Assembly (NCBI RefSeq): GCF_030317115.1
Contig: NZ_JASZYF010000012.1
Location: 113,572-177,571, forward strand
Length of the DNA: 64,000 bases
Source: Variovorax gracilis
GTDB taxonomy: Bacteria; Pseudomonadota; Gammaproteobacteria; Burkholderiales; Burkholderiaceae_C
Direction: 5' to 3'
Shown here: positions 43,319 through 52,116 of the stretch, piece by piece
Position numbering within the stretch: position 1 is the stretch's first letter
Layout: each line of letters starts with the position of its first letter
Made by a program: the position numbers and the translations under genes
Notes under the pieces: model-generated
The model's database searches: none
What the model saw: only the letters and a program-made list of their open reading frames with translations
What the model was told of the DNA's origin: nothing

Positions 43319-44047
43319 ATGACTGAAGTGACTCGCTCTCCGAAGGGCCCGGGATCTGTGGTCGGGCGCATTGCCGACGTGCTGCAGCTTCTTCAGGACA
43401 GCATGCCCATCCAGCGACGCATCGTCCGCCCCGGCGATTCGGTGTATCAGGTCGGCCAGGCGTTCGGCACGCTCTACGTCGTGAACTCTGGCTACTACAA
43501 GATGGTCAACCTCTCGGGGGAAGGACGCGAGCAGGTGGTCGGCCTGTATTTCAAGGGCGACTGGCTGGGCCTGGATGGCATTGCAACGGCGCACTACACT
43601 TGCGATGCAGTGGCGATGGACACCGGCGAGGTCTGGGCCATCCGCTACGACGCATTGATCCAGGCCGCCGCGCACACGCCCGCATTGCTCACCGCGCTGC
43701 ACGAGGCGATGAGCCGCGAGCTGACCCGTGATCACGAATCGATGCTCTCCCTGTGCACGCTTCCTGCCGATGCGCGCGTTGCAGGCTTCCTTCGCTATTG
43801 GGCCCATGCGCTGGCGCAGCGTGGCCAGCGCACCGACCAGATCACGTTGCGCATGACGCGCGCGGAGATCGGCAACTACCTGGGTATGACGCTGGAGACG
43901 GTGAGCCGGGCGCTGTCACGGCTCGCGAGAGGCGACGTGATCCGCTTCAGCGAAAAAGGCCGGCGTGACATCCAGATCCCGCAGGTGGATGCGCTCACCG
44001 CGTTCATTCAGAGCACCGTTGCGCCGATGGCTGCCGCGGTTCACTGA
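43319..44047 (+). CDS. Crp/Fnr-family transcriptional regulator
   Basis: This 242-residue regulator has a cyclic-nucleotide-binding-type sensor domain (about 25-140, VRPGDSVYQVGQAFGTLYVV, VVGLYFKGDWLGL) and a helix-turn-helix (about 165-225) with RAEIGNYLGMTLETVSRALSRL. The recognition helix carries E-x-x-S-R, the residues by which FNR reads TTGAT. The N-terminal cysteine cluster of oxygen-sensing FNR is absent; only two cysteines occur (YTCDAV, SLCTLP), so it is not a classical [4Fe-4S] FNR and may sense another signal. GCAAGGAG precedes the ATG. It is the obvious candidate to act on the FNR-type boxes around it. Confidence 0.92.
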   Translation: MTEVTRSPKGPGSVVGRIADVLQLLQDSMPIQRRIVRPGDSVYQVGQAFGTLYVVNSGYYKMVNLSGEGREQVVGLYFKGDWLGLDGIATAHYTCDAVAMDTGEVWAIRYDALIQAAAHTPALLTALHEAMSRELTRDHESMLSLCTLPADARVAGFLRYWAHALAQRGQRTDQITLRMTRAEIGNYLGMTLETVSRALSRLARGDVIRFSEKGRRDIQIPQVDALTAFIQSTVAPMAAAVH

Positions 44048-46086
44048 GTGGCGTTGAGGACTCTGGCGATGGCCTTCTTGAGATCGGCGCGTGTGAAGGG
44101 CTTGCGCAGCAGTTCGCGGCCTTGGGGCTCCTCGAGCAGTGCTCCCGAATAGCCGGACATCAGCAGCACCGGAAGCTCCGGCAGCAGTGAACGCGCCGCG
44201 TCCGAAAGTTCGGTGCCTCGCAGGCCAGTGCCGAGCAGGATGTCCGTCAGGAGCAGGTCGATGTGGCGGCCCGCTGCCATCACGCGCAATGCGTCCTCCC
44301 CGTTGGCGCAGTCGATGACCTCGCAGGCCATCGAGGCGAGGGAGTTCCGGACCACCCGTCGCACTTCGGGATCGTCCTCCACCAGCAGCACCCGCAGTCC
44401 TGCAGGCACGTCGCCGGCTGGAAGCTCCGTCTCTTCCATCGCGCTGTCCCCTTCGACCTGCGGCAGGAAGATGGTGACGGTCGTTCCCTCGCCGGGCGTG
44501 CTAGTCAGGCTGACGGCGCCGCGCGACTGCTTCGCGAAGCCGTAGACGGTCGACAACCCGAGGCCCGTGCCGCGGCCGGTCTCCTTCGTCGTGAAGAACG
44601 GCTCGAAGGCGCGCGCCTTGATGGCTTCCGGCATCCCGACCCCCGTGTCCGAGATGGCGATCGACACGAATCGTTCTGCCTCCTTTTCGTCACGTTGATC
44701 GTCCAGGTCATCGGGCAGGGTGCGCACCGACCGGCAGTCAAATGACAGCGTGCCGCCCTGTGGCATGGCATCGCGTGCGTTGATGGCGACGTTCAGCAGG
44801 GCGGACTCCAGTTGCACCGGGTCCGCAATGCAAAGCACCTCTTGCGCATCGAGGGTGATGGTGATGCGTTGGTCCAGCGTGCGCCTGAGCATGTTCGTCA
44901 GGGACTGAAGGAGTGCGGTCACGTCGACAATGGTCGGCTGGAGCACTTGGCGCCGAGAAAATGCGAGCAGCTTCGCGGTCAACTCCGCGCCGCGCCGGGT
45001 GGCGCGTGCCGCGGCGCTCACAACCTGCCGTACCAGGGGATCGTTGGCGTAGGCCGGGGCGTCCTCGAGTACCTGCAGGTTGCCCGAAATCACGGTGAGC
45101 AGATTGTTGAAGTCGTGCGCGACACCGCCGGTCAGTTGCCCGACGCTTTCGAGCCGCTGGGCGTGGTTCAGCGCGTCTTCGCTGCTCTCGCGCTGCAGGA
45201 CCGTGGCGAGCATGCTCGACAGCGATTCCAGGAAGCGGACTTCGTCGTCGGCGAAGCGTTGAGGCGTGCGCGAGCGAACAGCCAGCGTTCCGATGGTGCG
45301 GCCCCGGTCCCACAGCGGAACCGAGAGTTCGCACACCATGCCCGCCTTGATGTATTGGGAAGGAATGCGAAAGCGCTGTTCGTGCGCGTAATCGCGCATC
45401 AGCACCGGCTCCCCGCGGGCGACCACATGGCCGGCGGGAGAGCCGGGCTCATTGGGGATTCGATCGCCCATCGCTTCTTCGGGCAGCAGGCCAACGCCCG
45501 CGACGATTCGGAACTCCGTGCCGTTCGGCTCCAGCAGCAGGATCTTTGCCATCTCGACCTGCAGGGCTTCTGCGGCGATCACCGGAACGAGGTCCAGCAG
45601 CTTCTTCGAATCCCGTGCGTCCACCACGTGGCGGCCGAACTGCGCCAGATATTCGGCATAGCGGGCACGCTGCAAGGCCTGCTTCACGCGCGGATAGGTG
45701 CCGACGTTGCGGACCGCGGCCACGATATAGGGAAGGCCATGGTCTTGCAGTGGGCTCAGTGCAATCTCGACCATCACCTCGCTGCCATCCCGTCGCTTGG
45801 CCACCAGATCCATCTGCGTGCCCATCGGCCGCGGCCGCGGGTGGTCTGCATAGGCGCTGCGATAGGCGGCATGACGCGACCGGATGGCGTCCGGTAGCAG
45901 TTCGTCCACCGGCAGGCCGACGAGTTCCCGCTCGGAATAGCCCAGCAGCTCCATCGCCGCTGGATTGGCAAGGCCGATCACCCCTTGCAGGTCGACCAGG
46001 ACGAGGGCGTCCGGGTAAGCCAGGAAGAGAGAGCGGAACACCGCTCCGTCGTCGAACCCGGGTCCGGTGGACGGTGCGGGCATCAC
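44041..46086 (-). CDS. Hybrid sensor histidine kinase (PAS-GAF-HisKA-HATPase-REC)
   Basis: This is a cytoplasmic 681-residue hybrid kinase without membrane helices. An N-terminal PAS domain (about 15-130, FLAYPDALVLVDLQGVIGLAN) is followed by a GAF domain (about 150-310). The HisKA domain has LTGGVAHDFNNLLTVISGN, whose histidine is phosphorylated. The ATPase domain has NVAINARDAM, SDTGVGMPEAI and GRGTGLGLSTVYGF, and the C-terminal receiver (about 560-675) has LLVEDDPEVRR and LLTDILLGTGLRG. Its ATG overlaps the response-regulator stop by 4 bp. Its stop overlaps the convergent Crp/Fnr stop by 7 bp. It probably senses a small ligand or redox state through PAS/GAF. Confidence 0.92.
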   Translation of the reverse strand: MMPAPSTGPGFDDGAVFRSLFLAYPDALVLVDLQGVIGLANPAAMELLGYSERELVGLPVDELLPDAIRSRHAAYRSAYADHPRPRPMGTQMDLVAKRRDGSEVMVEIALSPLQDHGLPYIVAAVRNVGTYPRVKQALQRARYAEYLAQFGRHVVDARDSKKLLDLVPVIAAEALQVEMAKILLLEPNGTEFRIVAGVGLLPEEAMGDRIPNEPGSPAGHVVARGEPVLMRDYAHEQRFRIPSQYIKAGMVCELSVPLWDRGRTIGTLAVRSRTPQRFADDEVRFLESLSSMLATVLQRESSEDALNHAQRLESVGQLTGGVAHDFNNLLTVISGNLQVLEDAPAYANDPLVRQVVSAAARATRRGAELTAKLLAFSRRQVLQPTIVDVTALLQSLTNMLRRTLDQRITITLDAQEVLCIADPVQLESALLNVAINARDAMPQGGTLSFDCRSVRTLPDDLDDQRDEKEAERFVSIAISDTGVGMPEAIKARAFEPFFTTKETGRGTGLGLSTVYGFAKQSRGAVSLTSTPGEGTTVTIFLPQVEGDSAMEETELPAGDVPAGLRVLLVEDDPEVRRVVRNSLASMACEVIDCANGEDALRVMAAGRHIDLLLTDILLGTGLRGTELSDAARSLLPELPVLLMSGYSGALLEEPQGRELLRKPFTRADLKKAIARVLNATQ

Positions 46087-46811
46087 GCCGCCTCGACCTT
46101 GGGGATCAGGATATAGCCCGCGCCGCGAACCGACTTGATGATCTGGGGCGTGTCGGGGTCCGCCTCGATCTTGCGCCGCAATCGCCCGATCTGGACGTCG
46201 ATCGTGCGGTCGAAGGGGCCGCCGTCGCGCCCGCGTGTCTGCCCGAGCAGGAAGTCGCGCGACAACACCCGTCCCGGATGGGTGACCAACGTGCTCAGCA
46301 GATCGAATTCACCCGCGGTCAATGCGACCTCCTGCCCGCTTGGATTGAGCAATCGCCGTGCCGCAGTGTCGAGCTGCCACTCGGCAAAGCGGAGCAATGA
46401 GGTGGGCTCGGCCGTGGCAGGGGCCACAGCCGGCTCCGAAGGCGCCACGCGACGCAGTACGGCCTTGATGCGCGCGACCAGTTCCCGCAAGTCGAAAGGC
46501 TTGGTGACGTAGTCGTCTGCACCGACCTCGAGCCCGACCACCTTGTCGACCGCGTCACCCCGCCCGGTGACGATCACCAGGCCGCACCGCCAGTGTTCGC
46601 GCAGTTGGCGGGCGATCGCAAAGCCGTCTTCGCCGGGCAGTCCCAGGTCGAGCAGCACGAGCGTGGGCGTGTCGCGTGACATCAGTTCCATGAGCGCAAC
46701 GCCCGAATGGACCTGGCTGACGCGAAAGCCGTGGCCCGCCAGATAGCTGGCGAGCAATTGTGTGATGTCCGCTTCGTCGTCCAGGACGGCAAGGTGGGTG
46801 GAGGTGGTCAC
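46083..46811 (-). CDS. OmpR-family response regulator
   Basis: This 242-residue regulator has a receiver domain (about 5-120) with the acidic pocket LDDEADITQLL and the phosphorylated aspartate in LVLLDLGLPGEDG, the conserved lysine in YVTKPFDLRELVAR, and an OmpR winged helix (about 140-235) with TAGEFDLLSTLVTHPGRVLSRDFLL (read in parts) and RTIDVQIGRLRRKIE. It is translated first and overlaps the kinase gene, so they form a two-component pair. Confidence 0.94.
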   Translation of the reverse strand: MTTSTHLAVLDDEADITQLLASYLAGHGFRVSQVHSGVALMELMSRDTPTLVLLDLGLPGEDGFAIARQLREHWRCGLVIVTGRGDAVDKVVGLEVGADDYVTKPFDLRELVARIKAVLRRVAPSEPAVAPATAEPTSLLRFAEWQLDTAARRLLNPSGQEVALTAGEFDLLSTLVTHPGRVLSRDFLLGQTRGRDGGPFDRTIDVQIGRLRRKIEADPDTPQIIKSVRGAGYILIPKVEAA

Positions 46812-46991
46812 CGAGCCATGTTAGCGCCTGCGCTCGCCGGGTCGCAACGGTGCGCCATAGGTTCAGGGTGGTCCAGGCGGACTCTGGCGCGTGCGGAGCC
46901 GTCCAGGTGGACCAGAAGGGACTTGGCCGAAGTTGTCATGGGACCGTGCTCCGATCGATACGCGAAACCGTGCGGAAGAGCAGGCAAGCCG

Positions 46992-47366
46992 TCAGCGCCG
47001 GTGCGGGCTTTCGGCCGAGGTCTGACAAGCGGCGCAACGGATGGCCGTCGGCTGCACCAGCATGCGGTCTCGGGGAATTTCCTCGCCACAGTCGATGCAC
47101 ACGCCGTAGCGACCGCAGGCGATGCGTTCCTGGGCCTGTTCGATGTCACGCAGCCGCGCACGGTCGACCTCGATCTCGGCGAACTGCACTTCGTCCAGGC
47201 GCTCGGATTCGGCTTCGTCGGCATGGCTGTGCACCTCATGACTGCTGGCGAGCGTGCTGCGGTCGACCTGCGCTCCGCCGCTGCGAAGCTGGTCCAGCAC
47301 GCTGCGCTTCAGAATGTCGAGTTCGCGGGCCAGGGCTTTTCGATCTGACGTGGAGAGAGTTTCCAT
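46992..47366 (-). CDS. DksA/TraR-family zinc-finger protein
   Basis: This 124-residue protein has an N-terminal coiled coil (about 5-80) and a C-terminal C4 zinc finger: CGRYGVCIDCGEEIP and RCAACQ. DksA/TraR proteins enter the secondary channel of RNA polymerase and change promoter choice under stress. It is shorter than E. coli DksA (151 residues). An FNR-type box is centred 63.5 bp upstream of the start. Confidence 0.9.
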   Translation of the reverse strand: METLSTSDRKALARELDILKRSVLDQLRSGGAQVDRSTLASSHEVHSHADEAESERLDEVQFAEIEVDRARLRDIEQAQERIACGRYGVCIDCGEEIPRDRMLVQPTAIRCAACQTSAESPHRR

Positions 47367-47422
47367 GGGGTATTCCGTTCGATGGAGTTGAACGATCGTC
47401 GCCGCCTTTCGACGTCTGCGAT

Positions 47423-47436
47423 TTGACGCACCTCAA
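47423..47436 (-). promoter_or_regulatory. FNR-type box upstream of the DksA/TraR gene
   Basis: TTGACGCACCTCAA has half-sites TTGAC and CTCAA. A GACGAT hexamer stands exactly 22 bp downstream in the minus-strand direction, the spacing expected for a class II FNR promoter. Confidence 0.55.
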
Positions 47437-47558
47437 GTCCTTGTGATCGGGCGACCGCATGCGTCAATGCGAGGGCAGCAGGACTGCCGCATCCTGGACA
47501 CGATCCACGGCCGCGCCGATACGCGACGTGCCACCGATGACGAGTGCGACCGGAACGC

Positions 47559-48218
47559 TCAGGCCTCGATGAGCAGGTTGTTCACCACCATCGCGACCCC
47601 CGGTGCCGACCACGCAGCCCCTTGCGCAGCTCGGCGTTCTGCCCAGGACCTGACTGTGCCTCGCAGCGTGACCTGCGCACCGTTGACGATGACCTCGATG
47701 TGCCTTGCCTCGCGATCGGCTTGCCGATGCAAGGCCTCGCTGATTTTCTGTTCCACGTCGGCTGGCGTGAATCGGCCTTTGACTTCCACCAGATTGGTGA
47801 CGCCCTTGACGCCGAGCAGATTCCGCACGGCAACTTCTGCCGCCCTTCGCTGAAACTCCCATTCCACGCGGCCGTTCAGGGTGATCCATCCGCTTTCCAC
47901 GATCGGGTGGATGGCGTCGTCAGGCACCAGCACGTTCCATTCGAGGACGTTCTCCGCCGTCTTGGCGATGTCCGCGTCCGTACGCTCGCTACCGGCCGGC
48001 AGCCTGACGGACATCTCGACTGCCAACGCTTTGACGCCCTTGACGCGTTGGACCGCGCGCTCGATCGCGTGCTTCTCCGCGTGGCTGGCGGGATGACCGC
48101 TCAGCGTGACGACGCCATCCTTGACGATCACGCCGATGTCGGTAGCGTTCACGGAAATGGCAGGATCGAAGTTGATTTCGGCGACGATGTCGCTTCTCAG
48201 CATGGCGTCGGATTTCAT
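47559..48218 (-). CDS. BON-domain protein with three repeats
   Basis: This 219-residue protein has three BON domains, at about 5-75 (SDIVAEINFDPAISVNATDIGV), 80-145 and 150-219, each with the pattern hydrophobic-x-V-x-x-G-x-V-x-L-x-G. BON domains bind phospholipids or other ligands, and OsmY-like members are induced by osmotic and other stress. No signal peptide is seen with the chosen ATG at 48218, which has AAAGGGA before it. The upstream in-frame ATG is not used because the FNR-type box is near it. An FNR-type box is centred 62.5 bp upstream. Confidence 0.88.
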   Translation of the reverse strand: MKSDAMLRSDIVAEINFDPAISVNATDIGVIVKDGVVTLSGHPASHAEKHAIERAVQRVKGVKALAVEMSVRLPAGSERTDADIAKTAENVLEWNVLVPDDAIHPIVESGWITLNGRVEWEFQRRAAEVAVRNLLGVKGVTNLVEVKGRFTPADVEQKISEALHRQADREARHIEVIVNGAQVTLRGTVRSWAERRAAQGAAWSAPGVAMVVNNLLIEA

Positions 48219-48273
48219 GGCGTCCCTTTCGTTGATCGCCTTCTCACTGTAGGCAGCGCGAACGCTGGTGGGC

Positions 48274-48287
48274 TTGCGTTGGATCAA
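48274..48287 (-). promoter_or_regulatory. FNR-type box upstream of the BON-domain gene
   Basis: TTGCGTTGGATCAA joins a TTGCG half to a perfect ATCAA. TACAGT begins exactly 22 bp downstream in the minus-strand direction, a good -10 at the class II distance. Confidence 0.6.
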
Positions 48288-48465
48288 GCGCCGCACACTT
48301 CCTGCCAGGCCATGACGAAGCTGCCGGGTGCGTCACAGGTCGTCGGCAAGCCGCGACCGGAATTGCCCGTGCGAGGCGCCAGGTACCTGAATGTCCCGCC
48401 CCTCATGACGCCAATGCTGGGTATCACGAGCTGCATGAGCGCTGGTGACGCGCCCCGCGCCGGAC

Positions 48466-48479
48466 TTGATCGGCGTCAA
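48466..48479 (+). promoter_or_regulatory. FNR-type box upstream of the tandem universal stress protein gene
   Basis: TTGATCGGCGTCAA is a near-perfect site. GAGGAT lies 22 bp further on, and the centre is 63.5 bp from the ATG at 48536. Confidence 0.65.
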
Positions 48480-48535
48480 CGTTGGTGGGCGTTCGTCGTT
48501 CGAGGATCGCTGCATCTCCTTCGACCGGTACCGGC

Positions 48536-49378
48536 ATGAACCTCGGAACGATCCTCGTGCATCTCGACCATTCGGAGCACTGCGCCGTTCGCACCGGACT
48601 CGCCGCGACGCTGGCGAGGCAGCATGGCAGCCATCTGATCGGCCTCATCCCCACCGGCCTTTATGACGGCAGCATTCCCGCGGCTGCCATTGCGGGCAAG
48701 GGTAGCGAATTCATGGCAGCGTCGGCGGACTACTTGCGAGCGCGCGCAGAGGCTGTCGCCCATGTGTTCCGCGAACAGATCCAAGGCGACACTCCTTTGT
48801 CGTTCGACGTTCGGCTGGTCGAGGAGCCTTCCGTGGACTCCGTGATCCGCCATGGTCGCACCAGTGATCTGGTCGTGGTGGGACAGGCGGATAGAAAGGA
48901 AGGGGACGCAATGACATCTGGCAGTTTGCCGGAGCAGGTCGTGATTCACTCAGGCCGGCCTGCTCTCATCGTGCCTCGGAAGTGCCACTCGCGCGAGTTC
49001 GCGAAGAATGTGCTCGTCGGTTGGGACGGCACCCGCGAGGCTGCGATGGCGTTGCGCGATTCGGTGCCGCTGCTCGCTCGGGCAGCAAACGTCGTGCTCA
49101 TGTCTGTCACCAAGCCCGGCGAAACCACCGAGGCTTCTTCATATCTGGTTCCGCAGACGCTCGCATGGCTGGAGCGCCACGGAGTGCGGGCGAAGGCGGA
49201 GGAGCACGCGGCCGCGACAGGCATCACAGACCTGTTGTTGTCGGGTGCGGCGCGAATCGATGCCGACCTCATTGTGATCGGCGGCTACGGGCATGCGCGC
49301 GTGCGCGAAATCGTGCTCGGGGGCGTAACTCGGGAGATTCTCGATCGGATGAGCGTGCCGCTCCTGATGGCACATTGA
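48536..49378 (+). CDS. Universal stress protein with two Usp domains
   Basis: This 280-residue protein holds two UspA domains. The first (about 1-145) has ILVHLDHSEHCAVRTG and SDLVVVGQAD. The second (about 155-280) has VLVGWDGTREAAMAL, AARIDADLIVIGGYGHARVREIVLGG and MSVPLLMAH, including the G-x-x-x-x-x-x-x-x-G-(S/T) ATP-binding pattern in part. Tandem Usp proteins are induced by stationary phase, anoxia and other stresses. The start at 48536 suits the domain and the FNR-type box upstream; the ATG at 48482 does not. Confidence 0.9.
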   Translation: MNLGTILVHLDHSEHCAVRTGLAATLARQHGSHLIGLIPTGLYDGSIPAAAIAGKGSEFMAASADYLRARAEAVAHVFREQIQGDTPLSFDVRLVEEPSVDSVIRHGRTSDLVVVGQADRKEGDAMTSGSLPEQVVIHSGRPALIVPRKCHSREFAKNVLVGWDGTREAAMALRDSVPLLARAANVVLMSVTKPGETTEASSYLVPQTLAWLERHGVRAKAEEHAAATGITDLLLSGAARIDADLIVIGGYGHARVREIVLGGVTREILDRMSVPLLMAH

Positions 49379-49538
49379 TGCCGGGTTCCTGGGCCAAGCG
49401 CATCAGATGCATGTCTCGGTGTCTCGGTCGACGGTGCCGCGATCCACGGGCGGGCCGCGTGGGTGAATCGCCTGCACCGCATGGGCCGCGGCGCGTCTGC
49501 AAGATCGCGGACCTCATGCGCCGTGACACGGCCGAGTT

Positions 49539-50996
49539 CTAGGGCTTGGCCGGCGCCGGCGGCAGTTGAATGGGCACGTAGGCGAGCCTGCGGTCGCGCA
49601 GGACCAGCAGGGCGATCGTCCGGCCGGGCGGCGTGTTCGAGAGGCTGCGCCTGAAGTCCGCGACGCGATCCAACGGTGCGTCGTTGAGTGCAACGATGAG
49701 GTCTCCCGCGCGGATGCCCTCGCTGCGTGCCAGGCCGGTGGCGTCGCGCACCATCAGGCCCTCGTCGATGCCGAGCTGACGGTGCTGTGCGGGGGTCAGC
49801 TCGCCCAGGCTGAGCCCGAGTCCATCGCCCCAATCCGACGCGAGAGCCAAGGATGCATCGATCCTTGCCGTCTGCGGTTCCGCCAGCGTTACCAAGAGCG
49901 TGTGCTTCGCGGCGTGCCGCCATACATCTACACGGACGACGCTACCGGGCCGTCCCTTGGCGATCAACTGCAGCAGGTCGGTGAAGTGCGGGATCTGTGC
50001 GGTGTCGAAAGCCGTGACAACGTCGCCACGGATCAGTCCTGCCTGTGCCGCGGGGCCGCCCTTGTCGACCCGGACCACCAGTGCGCCGATCGCCTCCTGC
50101 AAGCCGAAAGACTGGGCGAGCGCAGGTGTCATCTCCTGGAATTCCGCCCCGACCTGGGCCCGGCGGACCTGGCCGTGGGCCCGCAGTTGCACTGCGACCT
50201 GAACGGCCAGGTTGATGGGGACGGCAAAGGACAGGCCCATGTAGCCTCCGCTGCCGCTGTAAATCATCGAGTTGATTGCGACGACCTCTCCGCGGCTATT
50301 GAAGAGCGGGCTTCCCGAACTGCCTGGGTTGATGGCCACGTCGGTCTGGATGAAGGGGATTTCTCCGGCGCCGCCGATGAGCCGGTCCACGGCGCTCACG
50401 ACGCCGGCCGTGACGCTGCCCTGGAAGCCGAAGGGGGCGCCGATGGCAGCAACCCAGTCGCCCGGCACCAGTCGCGAGGAATCGCCGATCACGGCCGGCG
50501 TCAGCCCGATCGCCTCGATCTGAAGGAGACCGACATCGGTGGACCGGTCGCTGCCGATCACCCGAGCGCGAAAACGGCGCCCGTCGTTCAAACGCACCTG
50601 CGCCTCGTCGATGTTGGCGATCACGTGGGCGCTGGTCAGGATCACGCCTTCGCGATCCAGTATCACGCCGGAGGCGAGATCGCGGATGTGGCTGATCCGG
50701 GCGTTCGCGGGCAGCGGCCAGGCCAGCCGGTCGGCAAAGTCGATCTCGGGAGCGAACTCGAGTTCAGGGACGCCCGCGCGTTCATCGCGCCCGATTCGCA
50801 GCGTGCTGATCTCGACGACGCTGGCACTGCGGGCCGTGACGAGTGATGCGAACGAGGACGTCGGGCGCCAGCGGAATGCGACCGGCTTCGCCATCACGTC
50901 GCCCTGAGGCGAGATGCCGGGGTCGGAAGCGCACGCGCCAAGCAGCCACGCGAGACTGAGGGCGGTCAGCCGCCGAGCGACGGGAGCACCGTTCAC
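49539..50996 (-). CDS. HtrA/Deg-type serine protease, lipoprotein, two PDZ domains
   Basis: This 485-residue periplasmic protease has a lipoprotein signal with lipobox LLGAC. The trypsin-like domain (about 60-290) carries the triad: His in TSAHVIANI, Asp in STDVGLLQI and Ser in INPGSSGSPLF (GSSGSP in place of the common GNSGGP). PDZ domains follow at about 295-380 (ALVVRVDKGGPAAQAGLIRGD) and 395-475 (LMVRDATGLARSEGIRAGDLI). It degrades or refolds damaged envelope proteins. It follows the flavodoxin gene immediately, the start lying 3 bp past that stop, so both share the FNR-type box ahead of the flavodoxin gene. Confidence 0.92.
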   Translation of the reverse strand: MNGAPVARRLTALSLAWLLGACASDPGISPQGDVMAKPVAFRWRPTSSFASLVTARSASVVEISTLRIGRDERAGVPELEFAPEIDFADRLAWPLPANARISHIRDLASGVILDREGVILTSAHVIANIDEAQVRLNDGRRFRARVIGSDRSTDVGLLQIEAIGLTPAVIGDSSRLVPGDWVAAIGAPFGFQGSVTAGVVSAVDRLIGGAGEIPFIQTDVAINPGSSGSPLFNSRGEVVAINSMIYSGSGGYMGLSFAVPINLAVQVAVQLRAHGQVRRAQVGAEFQEMTPALAQSFGLQEAIGALVVRVDKGGPAAQAGLIRGDVVTAFDTAQIPHFTDLLQLIAKGRPGSVVRVDVWRHAAKHTLLVTLAEPQTARIDASLALASDWGDGLGLSLGELTPAQHRQLGIDEGLMVRDATGLARSEGIRAGDLIVALNDAPLDRVADFRRSLSNTPPGRTIALLVLRDRRLAYVPIQLPPAPAKP

Positions 50997-50999
50997 GCT

Positions 51000-51527
51000 T
51001 CAGGCCGTCTGGGGCGACAAGGTCACAGGCTGGACCACCGCCTTCGAGTCCTTGGCGGCGTTCAGTGCCACACCGAACGCTTCCAGGCGGGCGGCGTAGC
51101 TGCCGTCGTCGACTTCGCTGACGGTGAACGCCGTGCTCAGGAGGGGTGTGCGACCCGTGAGCCTGGCGATCTCGGCCACGGCGTTGGGTGCCCCCTGACC
51201 TCCCATGACCGAGACCACGGCGACATCGGGCAGGTGATCGCGCCGCCTTTCGACGAAGCTGCGCATCGGCCCGGCGAGTTGCAGTGCCCAGATGGGCGAC
51301 ACGAGCACGACCGCGTCGAAGTCGTGCGGCAGCGGCCCGTCGTAGCGGATGGCCGGGCGGAGTTTGAACAGCGACTCGCACAGGCAGCGCAAGTTCCCGA
51401 AGACGCCGCTGCGCCGACGGGCATCGACAATTTCCGCCATGCGCCAGCCTCGCTGGCTGCACAGAAGTTCGGCCACGCGGCGTGAAGTGCCGGTGTGCGA
51501 ATAGACGACCACAAGGATCTTGCTCAT
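51000..51527 (-). CDS. Flavodoxin-family protein
   Basis: This 175-residue protein has the flavodoxin FMN-binding loop near the N-terminus (VVYSHTGTSRRVAELL) and the second loop SPIWALQLAGPMRSFVER. Flavodoxins and related quinone reductases carry electrons or protect against oxidative stress. GGAGATCGGCA precedes the ATG at 51527, which decides against a frame that extends to 51908. It is first in an operon with the HtrA-type protease. Confidence 0.88.
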   Translation of the reverse strand: MSKILVVVYSHTGTSRRVAELLCSQRGWRMAEIVDARRRSGVFGNLRCLCESLFKLRPAIRYDGPLPHDFDAVVLVSPIWALQLAGPMRSFVERRRDHLPDVAVVSVMGGQGAPNAVAEIARLTGRTPLLSTAFTVSEVDDGSYAARLEAFGVALNAAKDSKAVVQPVTLSPQTA

Positions 51528-51585
51528 TGCCGATCTCCACTTCGTTGTCGAGCGATCAATGTAGGCGCGACCCACCGGCCCATCC

Positions 51586-51599
51586 TTGCGCTGAATCAA
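51586..51599 (-). promoter_or_regulatory. FNR-type box and promoter for the flavodoxin-protease operon
   Basis: TTGCGCTGAATCAA (plus-strand reading) has a TTGCG and a perfect ATCAA half. In the minus-strand direction TACATT begins exactly 22 bp after the site, an ideal -10 for a class II FNR promoter. The centre is 65.5 bp from the ATG. Confidence 0.7.
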
Positions 51600-52102
51600 G
51601 GGACGGTCGCTGCGCGTGGCGCAGCATGCCGCTGCGGCCTGTCCAGGCCGTGCCCGAGCTTGATCGCGCGCAAGCGAACGGCCGACAGCTTCCCATCGCG
51701 GTGACATCGCTGGGCATTGCGCTGCGTCAAGGTGCCGCGTGAATCGTTGGGTGATGCCGCTGTCATTGTTGCTGGCGCAACCTTCCAGGCGCGGCGATCG
51801 CTTCGAAGAGCAGTCCATGGCATTCCCATTGTTCGCAGCGTGCGTAGGTGCATTGGCGAGACCGCAGGCTGGCCGCGAGCTGGAGCAGCCTGAGGCCCGG
51901 GTTGGCAAGGACTCGTAGGACGGCGTCGGTCGCCGGGCTGATCAGGCAACGCCGACATCGGCTCGGGCTTGGGGCTTGCGGCGTGTGTCGCCATCGCCGC
52001 GGTTCGACCATCTCGCAACGCATGCGAGAAGGCTTGCGAAGTATCGATCAGCGGTGTCCGAGTTCGATGGCCAGCGACCCGCCGTGGCGAATTCGACGCG
52101 AC

Positions 52103-52116
52103 TTGATAGGGGTCAA
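52103..52116 (+). promoter_or_regulatory. FNR-type box upstream of the small 71-residue protein gene
   Basis: TTGATAGGGGTCAA is a near-perfect match. A TAGCAT hexamer lies 21 bp downstream. The centre is 128.5 bp from the ATG at 52238, so the leader would be near 90 nt. Confidence 0.65.

Noticed and set aside
49379..49538. Possible short reading frame between the Usp and protease genes
   Set aside because: The stretch KIADLMRRDTAEF recalls CBS-type domains, but it is too short and lacks a start; it is treated as intergenic.
51596..52018. 140-codon frame on the minus strand
   Set aside because: The product is low in hydrophobic residues, rich in Arg and Pro, has no family resemblance, and would include the promoter region of the flavodoxin gene.
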